36,971 nucleotides of DNA from contig NZ_JAUNKC010000033.1 in the NCBI RefSeq assembly GCF_030532965.1, positions 1 to 36,971 of the forward strand, written 5' to 3'. A program made the position numbers and the translations under genes. How positions within the stretch are numbered: the stretch's first letter is position 1; each line of letters starts with the position of its first letter. The notes beneath the pieces were generated by a model. That model was not told the DNA's origin, ran no database searches, and saw nothing but the letters and a program-made list of their open reading frames with translations. Source of the DNA: Corynebacterium sp. GTDB taxonomy: Bacteria; Actinomycetota; Actinomycetes; Mycobacteriales; Mycobacteriaceae. Positions 16,156 to 22,345 of the stretch are shown in pieces.

Positions 16156-16791
16156 CTAAGATTGCAAAAACTGCTGGTAGCGGGCGGTCGCCTCGGCTTT
16201 GGCGGCCTCGCATTCTTCGGCGCTGGGGTCGGATATGAATAAGCTACGCCGGTAGTATTCCAATTCCTGGATGGACTCAACAATATCGGATAATGCCCGA
16301 TGCGACATTCCCTTATCCGGCTGGTTGAAATACACCCGCGGCGCCCAACGCCGCGCCAATTCTTTAATGCTGGAAACGTCAACCATCCGGTAGTGCAGCG
16401 CCGCATCTAATCGAGGCATTTGCTCCCGAATAAACGAACGATCCGTGGCGATGGAATTTCCCGCCAACGGTGCTGGGTGCTCTGGGTCGCAGTGCTGCTC
16501 GATCAACGCCAAAACTGCGTCCTCCGCCTCTGCCAAGCTGATCGTCGATGCCCTGATTTCATTAGTGAGCCCCGAACTGCGGTGCATCTCGGTGACGAAA
16601 TCATCCATCTTCGCCAATTGTTCATCGGTGGCGTTAATGACCAGATCCACCCCCTCGCCGAGAATATTCAAATCTGCATCCGTGACGAGTGCGGCGATCT
16701 CCACGATGGTGTGCTGGTGAATGTCGAGACCGGTCATCTCCAAGTCAACCCACACCAGGCGATCGTTTTTAGCTGGGGTACTGTCGTTCAT
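16156..16791 (-). CDS. orn: Oligoribonuclease
   Basis: A 211-residue DEDDh 3'-5' exoribonuclease that degrades 2-5 nt RNAs, including pGpG, to mononucleotides. Exo I is VDLEMTGLD with D16 and E18. Exo II lies in the [13 protein letters not shown] block, and Exo III in [17 protein letters not shown] with the catalytic His and Asp. All are intact and the length is normal. It corresponds to Rv2511 near cmrA (Rv2509) in mycobacteria, and the same order is kept here with orn and cmrA divergent. TAAAGT 8 bases before the ATG and no Shine-Dalgarno suggest a leaderless mRNA. Confidence 0.97.
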   Translation of the reverse strand: MNDSTPAKNDRLVWVDLEMTGLDIHQHTIVEIAALVTDADLNILGEGVDLVINATDEQLAKMDDFVTEMHRSSGLTNEIRASTISLAEAEDAVLALIEQHCDPEHPAPLAGNSIATDRSFIREQMPRLDAALHYRMVDVSSIKELARRWAPRVYFNQPDKGMSHRALSDIVESIQELEYYRRSLFISDPSAEECEAAKAEATARYQQFLQS

Positions 16792-16799
16792 AACTTACT

Positions 16800-16805
16800 A
16801 CTTTA
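16800..16805 (-). promoter_or_regulatory. -10 box of a leaderless orn transcript
   Basis: TAAAGT on the minus strand ends 8 bases before the orn ATG, the same hexamer as at bcp and glbO. Confidence 0.5.
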
Positions 16806-16944
16806 AGCCACTTGCTTATCGACGTTCCCACCGCACCTCACCGTAGGTAACAATTCTTCAGGTCAGGGTGATGTTTTCACGGCGACAAACCGGGTAGGGT
16901 GGAGGAAGCAAATTCACCCCCAATCTGGACATAAGGAATAACCA

Positions 16945-17745
16945 ATGGCACTTCCCGCACCATCAATGTCGGCCCGGGCGCTCGTAACCGGCGCCAGCCA
17001 AGGAATTGGAATGGCTATGGCCCGCGATCTCGCGGCGATGGGGCATAACCTCATTCTGGTTGCCCGACGCGAAGATGTGCTGCGTGAGCTTGCCGACGAC
17101 TTAGAGCGCAAACACTCCATCATCGCCGAGGTGTATCCCTGCGACCTGGCCGAAAAACCGCAATTGGATCGGCTGATTGCCGATATCAAGGATCGGGAGA
17201 TCAATATCATCGTCAATTCTGCCGGAATCGCCAGCTTCGGCCCGTTCATTGAGCAGGACTTCAATTACGAAACCAAGCAATTCGCGCTGAATGCCACTGC
17301 CGTTTTTGAACTCACACATGCGGTGCTACCCGGCATGATTGAGCGTAAAAGCGGCGCTATCTGCAACGTGGGCTCGGCGGCGGGAAACATGCCCATCCCC
17401 AATAACGCCACCTATGTGCTGACCAAAGCCGGGGTTAATGCGTTTACCGAGGCGCTGCATTACGAATTGAAGGGGACCGGTGTTAGCTGCACGCTGCTCG
17501 CGCCGGGGCCGGTCAGGGAAGCGGAAATTCCGGAATCGGAGAAAAGTATCGTCGATAAGGTTGTCCCGGATTTCTTATGGACAACCTACGAATCTTGCTC
17601 AAAAGAAACTCTTGACGCGATGGCGAAGAACAAACGACGCGTCGTTCCCGGCCCGCTGTCGAAAGCCATGAATGCGGTCTCCTCGGTTGCCCCGACGGCG
17701 GTTCTCTCACCCGTCATGGGGTGGTTTTATCGCAAGATGGGATAA
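16945..17745 (+). CDS. cmrA: SDR family reductase, CmrA-type (mycolate 3-oxo reductase)
   Basis: 266-residue short-chain dehydrogenase. TGASQGIG (about 15-22) binds the nucleotide, and ARRED suggests NADPH. NSAGIASFG follows the central strand, and the catalytic triad is S144, Y157 and K161 (YVLTK). The C-terminal extension (VVPGPLSKAMNAVSSVAPTA) is typical of the CmrA group. CmrA reduces the 3-oxo group of newly condensed mycolates, the last step of mycolic acid synthesis in Corynebacterineae (Rv2509). The specific assignment rests on family resemblance plus the conserved orn-cmrA neighbourhood; a generic SDR is the alternative. The ATG is supported by AAGGAA 9 bases upstream. Confidence 0.87.
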   Translation: MALPAPSMSARALVTGASQGIGMAMARDLAAMGHNLILVARREDVLRELADDLERKHSIIAEVYPCDLAEKPQLDRLIADIKDREINIIVNSAGIASFGPFIEQDFNYETKQFALNATAVFELTHAVLPGMIERKSGAICNVGSAAGNMPIPNNATYVLTKAGVNAFTEALHYELKGTGVSCTLLAPGPVREAEIPESEKSIVDKVVPDFLWTTYESCSKETLDAMAKNKRRVVPGPLSKAMNAVSSVAPTAVLSPVMGWFYRKMG

Positions 17746-17851
17746 ATTTTAAAGTTTTTCGCTAACTCATGGAACCAAACGGGGTCCTGGGTGAGTCCAA
17801 GAATATATACGACCATAAATCCGTATCTTGAGTTCATCCAGGAGCCCCACC

Positions 17852-18649
17852 ATGACAGTGACCGTCACTGCACGCCCAATTGTTGATCCCGTTGATGTCG
17901 CGCCGCGCAACAGCTACGACCCAAGCGCTGAAACCACCAGCGCCACACCGGAATCAACGTGTTTCGTCAGCGTCCACATTCGGCCGCGAACCGACCAACT
18001 GTGCCCGCAACCACCAGCGGCAGTCCTCTGCAAACCGGTGGCCACCACCGATCACGGCGGTGTATATGAAGTCTGCAGTATTGCCACCCACTATCCGCTG
18101 GTACCAGGGGATCTACTGAAAGCATCTGTCGGTCCCGACGCCCATCTTTATCTTCGCGGCATCAAACACTTGAAGCCAGGCTGGTACATGCGCAGCCAAT
18201 TGACCACCATCTCCTCGGAAACCAGCGAGGTAATCCAAACTTTGGACCGCACGGCGGACACCATTGACGTTGAGTCCGGTTATGTGTGCGGGCATTGGTC
18301 TGCCGACTACAGCTTTGAACAACTCGCTGAGATGCTCAATAAATTGCAGCCACATGCTGGGTTGGCGGTGGTGTTCCATGAATTGGCTCGGAAAGACTGG
18401 TTGAACAGCAACGTTGACTTCAGCGATCGGTTCCTAAACGGCGGCGTGTCGGCTGATGGGATGGACTGCGACTATCTCGCTGCGGCCGATCCTGCCTGGT
18501 ACAAGCGCGGAATCGCAACGCCGGATTTCTTATCACATGTGCAAAAATTAGTGGAAGAAAACCCGGAATTGCTGCAACTTATCCAATCGGGGGCATACAA
18601 TAAAGCACTAACGTGGATAAACACCTACGACTTAGCGGCACGTACTTAA
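17852..18649 (+). CDS. Hypothetical protein, 265 aa
   Basis: Not recognised. The ATG at 17852 follows AGGAG (17840-17844) by 7 bases; a TTG 24 bases earlier has no support. Residues 1-50 are Thr/Pro/Ser-rich and look disordered. The middle (about 65-125: GGVYEVCSIATHYPLVPGDL and following) faintly recalls DUF4265 proteins. The C-terminal half is acidic and helical with WYKRG and ENPELLQLIQSG stretches. There is no signal peptide or membrane segment. It faces the next unknown gene (18747-19295) convergently across a long terminator stem. Together they open the accessory block after cmrA. Function cannot be stated. Confidence 0.75.
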   Translation: MTVTVTARPIVDPVDVAPRNSYDPSAETTSATPESTCFVSVHIRPRTDQLCPQPPAAVLCKPVATTDHGGVYEVCSIATHYPLVPGDLLKASVGPDAHLYLRGIKHLKPGWYMRSQLTTISSETSEVIQTLDRTADTIDVESGYVCGHWSADYSFEQLAEMLNKLQPHAGLAVVFHELARKDWLNSNVDFSDRFLNGGVSADGMDCDYLAAADPAWYKRGIATPDFLSHVQKLVEENPELLQLIQSGAYNKALTWINTYDLAART

Positions 18650-18671
18650 GAAAACTCCCGCGCATAAGGCT

Positions 18672-18720
18672 AAGCTTTAAGGCGGAGGAGCACGGGGAAG
18701 GCTCCTCCGCCTTATAGCTT
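18672..18720. terminator. Bidirectional terminator between two unknown convergent genes
   Basis: A 20-base stem, AAGCTTTAAGGCGGAGGAGC with its complement at 18701-18720, with one mismatch and a 9-base loop. Confidence 0.88.
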
Positions 18721-18746
18721 GGGTTAATGGCAGGGGACGGGAAGCA

Positions 18747-19295
18747 TTAACAACCCATGAGAATGTAGAAACCTAGCCGGGATTCTGCCGTCCCAGTGTC
18801 AACCATATCGACGAAAAATTTTCCATCACCGGTGTTCTTATTCGCCAGCATGAGGTGGGTGTGCCACAACACTTCACCAGCAGCAACATGCTGGCCGCCA
18901 TGTGTATCGAAGGTGGCCACCACATCGACTGGGTACCACCCTTTCTCGCAATCTTCTTCCCGGAAATCGGCACCAGAAAGGCATTTTTCCGGTGCTAAGA
19001 CATCATCGTTGCCGCGTACCCTCGTGCTGTAATAGATATCGTATTCAGATGCTTCACCGAGTGGGCGGGTGAGGACGTCCGGATCAAAACCTGATGGGGC
19101 GCCTCGTTCTTGGTTATATGCGGCCACTGCGGAAAGAAATTCTTCGTAACTGGCAAATTGTGGTTTGGAAAAATCCCACGTTAAAAAACCGGATAACACC
19201 GTGCCGCCAGTGGAGAAAATGTCGCAGAGAAAGCAGTCCTGGCTGAGCAGGCCTTTTATGTTTTCATGCAATGCAACAGTGTCACGATCCGCCAT
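18747..19295 (-). CDS. Hypothetical protein, 182 aa
   Basis: Not recognised. A strong AAGGAGATCAC precedes the ATG at 19295, so the gene is well supported as translated. The acidic, aromatic-rich protein has six cysteines (including CFLC at 21-24 and a terminal MGC) and ends in LGFYILMGC. No signal peptide, membrane helix or known motif is visible, though the WHTHLMLANKNTGDGKFFVD strand pattern suggests a mixed alpha/beta fold. Small, acidic, lineage-restricted proteins of this kind occur among immunity-type accessory genes, and the immunity-like array begins 1.4 kb away, but a link is only a guess. Confidence 0.7.
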   Translation of the reverse strand: MADRDTVALHENIKGLLSQDCFLCDIFSTGGTVLSGFLTWDFSKPQFASYEEFLSAVAAYNQERGAPSGFDPDVLTRPLGEASEYDIYYSTRVRGNDDVLAPEKCLSGADFREEDCEKGWYPVDVVATFDTHGGQHVAAGEVLWHTHLMLANKNTGDGKFFVDMVDTGTAESRLGFYILMGC

Positions 19296-19441
19296 GTGAT
19301 CTCCTTTCGTTGGGGAATGAGATCCACAATCTGCTATGTCAATGGCGATTAATCAGGTTTCGAGCATAGCGAATAAGGATGCCCATCACCGTCAGATTGT
19401 GCCTTGAGCTGCCCTCGCCGAAGCGCTGCACGAGAGCCATA

Positions 19442-19491
19442 AATTATCGAATTTATCGGTCGATGTAGAATTTATCGGATTTATCGGTCGA
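19442..19491 (+). repeat. Iteron-like tandem repeats upstream of the ATPase gene
   Basis: Two adjacent direct repeats of 22-23 bases (19442-19463 and 19469-19491), each made of two ATTTATCG-type half units and each ending ATTTATCGGTCGA. They are separated by 5 bases and end 8 bases before the putative -10 box of the ATPase gene. Their position over the -35 region suggests an operator. The ATPase frame is also open through them, but no start codon lies upstream. Confidence 0.6.
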
Positions 19492-19499
19492 GGTATAGG

Positions 19500-19505
19500 T
19501 ACAGT
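19500..19505 (+). promoter_or_regulatory. -10 box of a leaderless ATPase transcript
   Basis: TACAGT lies 7 bases before the ATG at 19513, the same geometry as other leaderless genes in this window. It supports 19513 over the GTG at 19504. Confidence 0.45.
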
Positions 19506-19512
19506 GATAACT

Positions 19513-20664
19513 ATGACTGTAGCTAAAAATCCATTTCGCCCCGCCTTTGGAATCGTGCCGCAAGTATGGGCTGGTCGCCAGGCCATACTGGATTCGTATA
19601 TGGCAGCGTTAGATTCCTTCCCCGGTGACCAGGGCCGCACCTTAGTTATCAGCGGCTTACGTGGTATCGGGAAAACCGCCTTGGTGACAGAACTTGAAGA
19701 AATAGCGTCCCAAGCCGGTTGGATTCCGATACGCGTACACACCACTGACCGGAACCCAGTGGAAACCCTGGTGAACTCCACCATTGCGAACAAAATCCAC
19801 CAGATTGACCCACCAGCTAGCCGTAGAATTACCGGAGCCACTATTGCCGGATTGGGCGGAATCACCACTGAGCAAACCCAGACGCAACACCCGCAACCGA
19901 CACTCAACAGTAGATTACGGGCACTGAGCGACCTGTTAGCGCCGCACGGCACCGGCATTGTCATTTCGATTGACGAAGTGCAACACATAGACCCCGAAGA
20001 AATGGCGATAATTGCGACCGCATATCAAGACCTAATTCGCGATGGTGTCGATATCAGTCTCGTTGTGGCTGGGCTAAGCCATGGCGTAGACAGCCTGTTA
20101 CACCACCCCGGCACTACGTTTATTCGACGTGGTGTGCGTGTGGAATTACAGCCGTTATCGCACCAAGAATCGGTCGATACGCTAATCACCACTGCCGAAA
20201 AATCCGGGATTGCGTTTAGTCAACCAGCAGCAGAAGCCGCAGCCGCCTTTGCCAAAGGGCACCCCTATCTGGTGCAATTAACCGGCTCCTTGGCCTGGGG
20301 TCAGGCAAAACGCGCCGGGAAAGATCACATTGATGCATTAGACGTTGATGCGATTAGCCACATCGCGATCAATTCATTGGGCACCCAGGTGCACCAACCA
20401 GAATTGAAGTACCTCACACGTTCCGAAACCCAGTTTGTCGAAGCAATGGCTGCCGTGATGGATGACAGCAGTCAAGCGGAACTATCGGCCATCGCGCAGC
20501 GGCTCGGCAAACAAGTGACTTCGCTTTCCGACGTGCGCGCCAGATTGTTGATAAAAGAGGTCATTGCGGCGACTGCCTGGGGGAAATTATCGTTTCGACT
20601 GCCCTACTTCAAGGAGTACCTGGAATCGTCGCAAAGCAATTATCCTTTTAAAAATTTCTCCTAA
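19513..20664 (+). CDS. AAA family ATPase (AAA_16/archaeal-ATPase-like) with C-terminal winged helix
   Basis: A 383-residue STAND/ORC-like P-loop ATPase. NPFRPAFGIVPQVWAGR is the family's N-terminal box. GLRGIGKT (about 51-58) is Walker A, IVISIDEVQHID (about 150-160) Walker B, and VVAGLSHGV a sensor-like strand. An all-helical lid follows (FAKGHPYLVQLTGSLAW). The end (SLSDVRARLLIKEVIAATAW, then GKLSFRLPYFKEYLES) is a winged helix, so DNA binding is plausible. Members of this family usually stand alone and their role is not settled. Start: ATG 19513 with a leaderless -10 box; GTG 19504 would add three residues. Direct repeats lie over the promoter. Four small genes follow on the same strand, the first after 41 bases, so an operon or read-through unit is possible. 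Confidence 0.85.
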   Translation: MTVAKNPFRPAFGIVPQVWAGRQAILDSYMAALDSFPGDQGRTLVISGLRGIGKTALVTELEEIASQAGWIPIRVHTTDRNPVETLVNSTIANKIHQIDPPASRRITGATIAGLGGITTEQTQTQHPQPTLNSRLRALSDLLAPHGTGIVISIDEVQHIDPEEMAIIATAYQDLIRDGVDISLVVAGLSHGVDSLLHHPGTTFIRRGVRVELQPLSHQESVDTLITTAEKSGIAFSQPAAEAAAAFAKGHPYLVQLTGSLAWGQAKRAGKDHIDALDVDAISHIAINSLGTQVHQPELKYLTRSETQFVEAMAAVMDDSSQAELSAIAQRLGKQVTSLSDVRARLLIKEVIAATAWGKLSFRLPYFKEYLESSQSNYPFKNFS

Positions 20665-20693
20665 AACGCCACGAACACGTGGCTGCGCGGTGG

Positions 20694-20699
20694 TAGCCT
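20694..20699 (+). promoter_or_regulatory. Possible -10 box before the Imm33-like gene
   Basis: TAGCCT ends 6 bases before the ATG at 20706, where no Shine-Dalgarno is seen. A leaderless start independent of the ATPase gene is possible. Confidence 0.35.
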
Positions 20700-20705
20700 A
20701 AGCGC

Positions 20706-21044
20706 ATGGATAAAGCTCCGGAAATCTGCAAGAAATACGGCTCTGCCTTTGACTGCCCGAAGCCTGGAACACGCATTGCGATTGCTCTGAAAACTCTTGG
20801 GCAAATACCAACCTATGGTCTGCGGGAATTTCCGATGACTGACGATCCTAACGAGATAACGTGGTTTTTATTCTGCGGTGCAAACACCGGGGAAGATGAT
20901 TTCTTCGACGTGATGTGTGTTGAGCATATTGCTGAAACCCTGCCGGAGGTCATGCCGTATCTGGGGCTGGAATACGGCTTTAGGTTCGTCATTGACCACG
21001 AAGGGTACGAAGATGTCTATTTCGAAGCCCCGCAAATAAGCTAA
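20706..21044 (+). CDS. Imm33-like (DUF2185) immunity family protein
   Basis: 112 residues. TYGLREFP, then DDFFDVMCVEHIAE, then PYLGLEYGFRFVIDHEGYED follow the pattern of the Imm33/DUF2185 domain (short YG-R segment, D-DFF-hydrophobic-HVEHL, and YLGLPPGWRFLI with a final EDVW-like motif). Imm33 proteins are thought to neutralise toxins of polymorphic toxin systems, and many occur without a toxin gene alongside. The sequence is AT-richer than the core. It is the first of four closely packed small genes after the ATPase gene. The domain call rests on memory of the family pattern, not on a search. Confidence 0.7.
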   Translation: MDKAPEICKKYGSAFDCPKPGTRIAIALKTLGQIPTYGLREFPMTDDPNEITWFLFCGANTGEDDFFDVMCVEHIAETLPEVMPYLGLEYGFRFVIDHEGYEDVYFEAPQIS

Positions 21045-21047
21045 GAT

Positions 21048-21356
21048 ATGCGTTTTGTATCTGAATTAAAACTATCGTTATTGCAGGCGTTTCTTGGGGA
21101 GATATGCACTAAAATCCGCGCCATAATTTTTAGCGATGATCCGAATGTTTTGCGGCTGAAAGTAATAGTGGAGTCGCCGCTTGCTTGGGAGGAAAAAGAG
21201 GCGATCAGCGTCGCGATGACCGAAGTCTTGTGTGATTTTCCGCAGTTTGAAACGGAGAATTTAGAAATTATCTGCGACACGAAACGACTTTCGCTGCAAT
21301 TACCGCCAGGTGAACACTTCTTTTATTTGCGGTGGGAAGGTTATTTCGATGAGTGA
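21048..21356 (+). CDS. Hypothetical protein, 102 aa, immunity-like small gene
   Basis: The ATG lies 3 bases after the preceding stop. The protein is acidic, with hydrophobic strands alternating with helices (LLQAFLGEICTKIRAIIF, then PNVLRLKVIVESPLAWEEKE). SVAMTEVLCDFPQFETENLE and the ending FFYLRWEGYFDE recall small immunity-type proteins whose common pattern is an LIGEITPNLR-like start, a TEVIADFP-like centre and a final VYLR. That resemblance is tentative. No signal or membrane segment. It overlaps the next gene by 8 bases, so translation is probably coupled. Confidence 0.65.
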   Translation: MRFVSELKLSLLQAFLGEICTKIRAIIFSDDPNVLRLKVIVESPLAWEEKEAISVAMTEVLCDFPQFETENLEIICDTKRLSLQLPPGEHFFYLRWEGYFDE

Positions 21357-21564
21357 AAATTTTCCAACTTCACCGACTGACTTTGCCCAGTTTTTTGGGG
21401 CAATAGTGCGAATAACAAAAAACGGAAATTATTGCGGTGATAGTGGAAAAATTTGCGGAATAAGTAGCGAAAACGAGAAAGTTTATGGCTACGCCGTGAA
21501 ACTCGATGGCGTTGAACGCCTCGTCATGTTTGAGCCAGGTGACCTGGAAATACTAAAAGGATAG
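21349..21564 (+). CDS. Hypothetical protein, 71 aa
   Basis: The ATG at 21349 overlaps the end of the preceding gene by 8 bases (ATGAGTGA). A longer frame from 21310 lies inside that gene and is less likely. The protein is small, with strands (FFGAIVRITKNG, KVYGYAVKLDGVERLVMFEP) suggesting a compact beta barrel and two cysteines (NYCG, KICG). No family recognised. The coupling implies it is made together with its neighbours in the array. Confidence 0.6.
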   Translation: MSENFPTSPTDFAQFFGAIVRITKNGNYCGDSGKICGISSENEKVYGYAVKLDGVERLVMFEPGDLEILKG

Positions 21565-21569
21565 TCGCC

Positions 21570-21941
21570 ATGCTGGAAGTGTATGGTGACACTCAAGTAA
21601 GTATCGTCGGAACGGTATCTGAGCTGCACGAACTGGGGCGAATCTTCCACAGCGCGACGGAAGAAGTAGTGGTACCTGTTGCTGCTGTCGCAAATTCGCC
21701 GCGGCGTATCACCGCACTTCGGCTCGTTCCGCTTGTCGACGACACCGACCGGCTAACCGTGGAAATTGAGAATGCAATAACCCTGGTTATCGGCGGCAAT
21801 AAGCACGCATTTCACGTAATGGGGGACAATCTCGTGGAATACTTCGAGCCGCATGACGAATCCGGAACCCACTTCCATCTGGATTGCTTTGCCGGTGACC
21901 TGAACGAAACCGATTATGGTTTGGTTTTCGTGGTGCGGTAG
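21570..21941 (+). CDS. Hypothetical protein, 123 aa, possible Imm32-like
   Basis: The ATG follows AAAGGA by 8 bases and the previous stop by 5. The protein runs VSIVGTVSELHELGRIFHSA, then RRITALRLVPLVDDTDRLTV, and later GTHFHLDCFAGDLNETDYGL. An initial ELxxLxxL helix, a middle strand and a late HFHLD segment are vaguely like Imm32-type immunity proteins, but this is weak. Soluble and acidic. It is the last gene of the packed array, and a bidirectional terminator and tRNA-Arg follow. Confidence 0.62.
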   Translation: MLEVYGDTQVSIVGTVSELHELGRIFHSATEEVVVPVAAVANSPRRITALRLVPLVDDTDRLTVEIENAITLVIGGNKHAFHVMGDNLVEYFEPHDESGTHFHLDCFAGDLNETDYGLVFVVR

Positions 21942-21988
21942 CGGTGTGAGGAAATTAAGTGTCGTGGCAATATCGAAAAATGGAATTG

Positions 21989-22032
21989 AAAACCCCACTC
22001 CAAAAGCATTTTCGCAGGTGAAGTGGGGTTTT
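21989..22032. terminator. Bidirectional terminator after the small-gene array and tRNA-Arg
   Basis: AAAACCCCACT (21989-21999) pairs with AGTGGGGTTTT (22022-22032). T runs flank it on both strands. Confidence 0.85.
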
Positions 22033-22040
22033 TGGCGTGT

Positions 22041-22113
22041 GCCCCCAGCAGGATTCGAACCCGCGACCTACCGGGTAGAAGCCGGCAGCTCTAATCCACT
22101 GAGCTATGGAGGC
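22041..22113 (-). tRNA. tRNA-Arg (TCT)
   Basis: 73 bases. Acceptor GCCTCCA pairs with TGGGGGC (one G-T), D-arm GCTC/GAGC, and anticodon loop CTTCTAC gives anticodon TCT. T-arm GCGGG/CCTGC with loop TTCGAAT. CCA is not encoded. Confidence 0.95.
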
Positions 22114-22155
22114 AAGCATTAAAAGGTTAGCGCACTTGGCTTACGGTAGCAATAT

Positions 22156-22326
22156 ATGCGCTTACCAGTGATAAGTAGAACTTTGTTTTTGTGGTATCAG
22201 CATAAAGGCGATGTCTCTTTAGGTGCGATGTGGACGGTTGAGTGCACCGGTTGTGGTGATCGCGTGAATGTACTTAACGCGTGCGTGCGGTGTGCTGAAG
22301 GCGCGGAATGTCATTTAAAACGGTGA
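22156..22326 (+). CDS. Possible small CxxC zinc-ribbon-like protein, 56 aa
   Basis: Reads MRLPVISRTLFLWYQHKGDV, then SLGAMWTVECTGCGDRVNVL, then NACVRCAEGAECHLKR. Two CxxC pairs (CTGC and CVRC) and a last C-H suggest a metal-binding knuckle. The stop at 22324-22326 is 19 bases before the next gene. No Shine-Dalgarno is present, but TACGGT at 22142-22147 lies 8 bases before the ATG, as in other leaderless genes here. An internal ATG before WTVECTGCGD is another possible start. No family recognised. The reading depends on cysteine spacing and needs homologues to confirm. Confidence 0.45.
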   Translation: MRLPVISRTLFLWYQHKGDVSLGAMWTVECTGCGDRVNVLNACVRCAEGAECHLKR

Positions 22327-22345
22327 GGGTATTAGTGTTGACTGC

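Noticed and set aside
15965..16159. Plus-strand frame reading GVADGARTRDTQDHN and so on
   Set aside because: It runs antisense through tRNA-His; this peptide is a well-known false ORF of tRNA genes.
21916..22122. Plus-strand frame reading PPAGFEPATYRVEAGSS and so on
   Set aside because: It is antisense to tRNA-Arg and its terminator, another standard false ORF.
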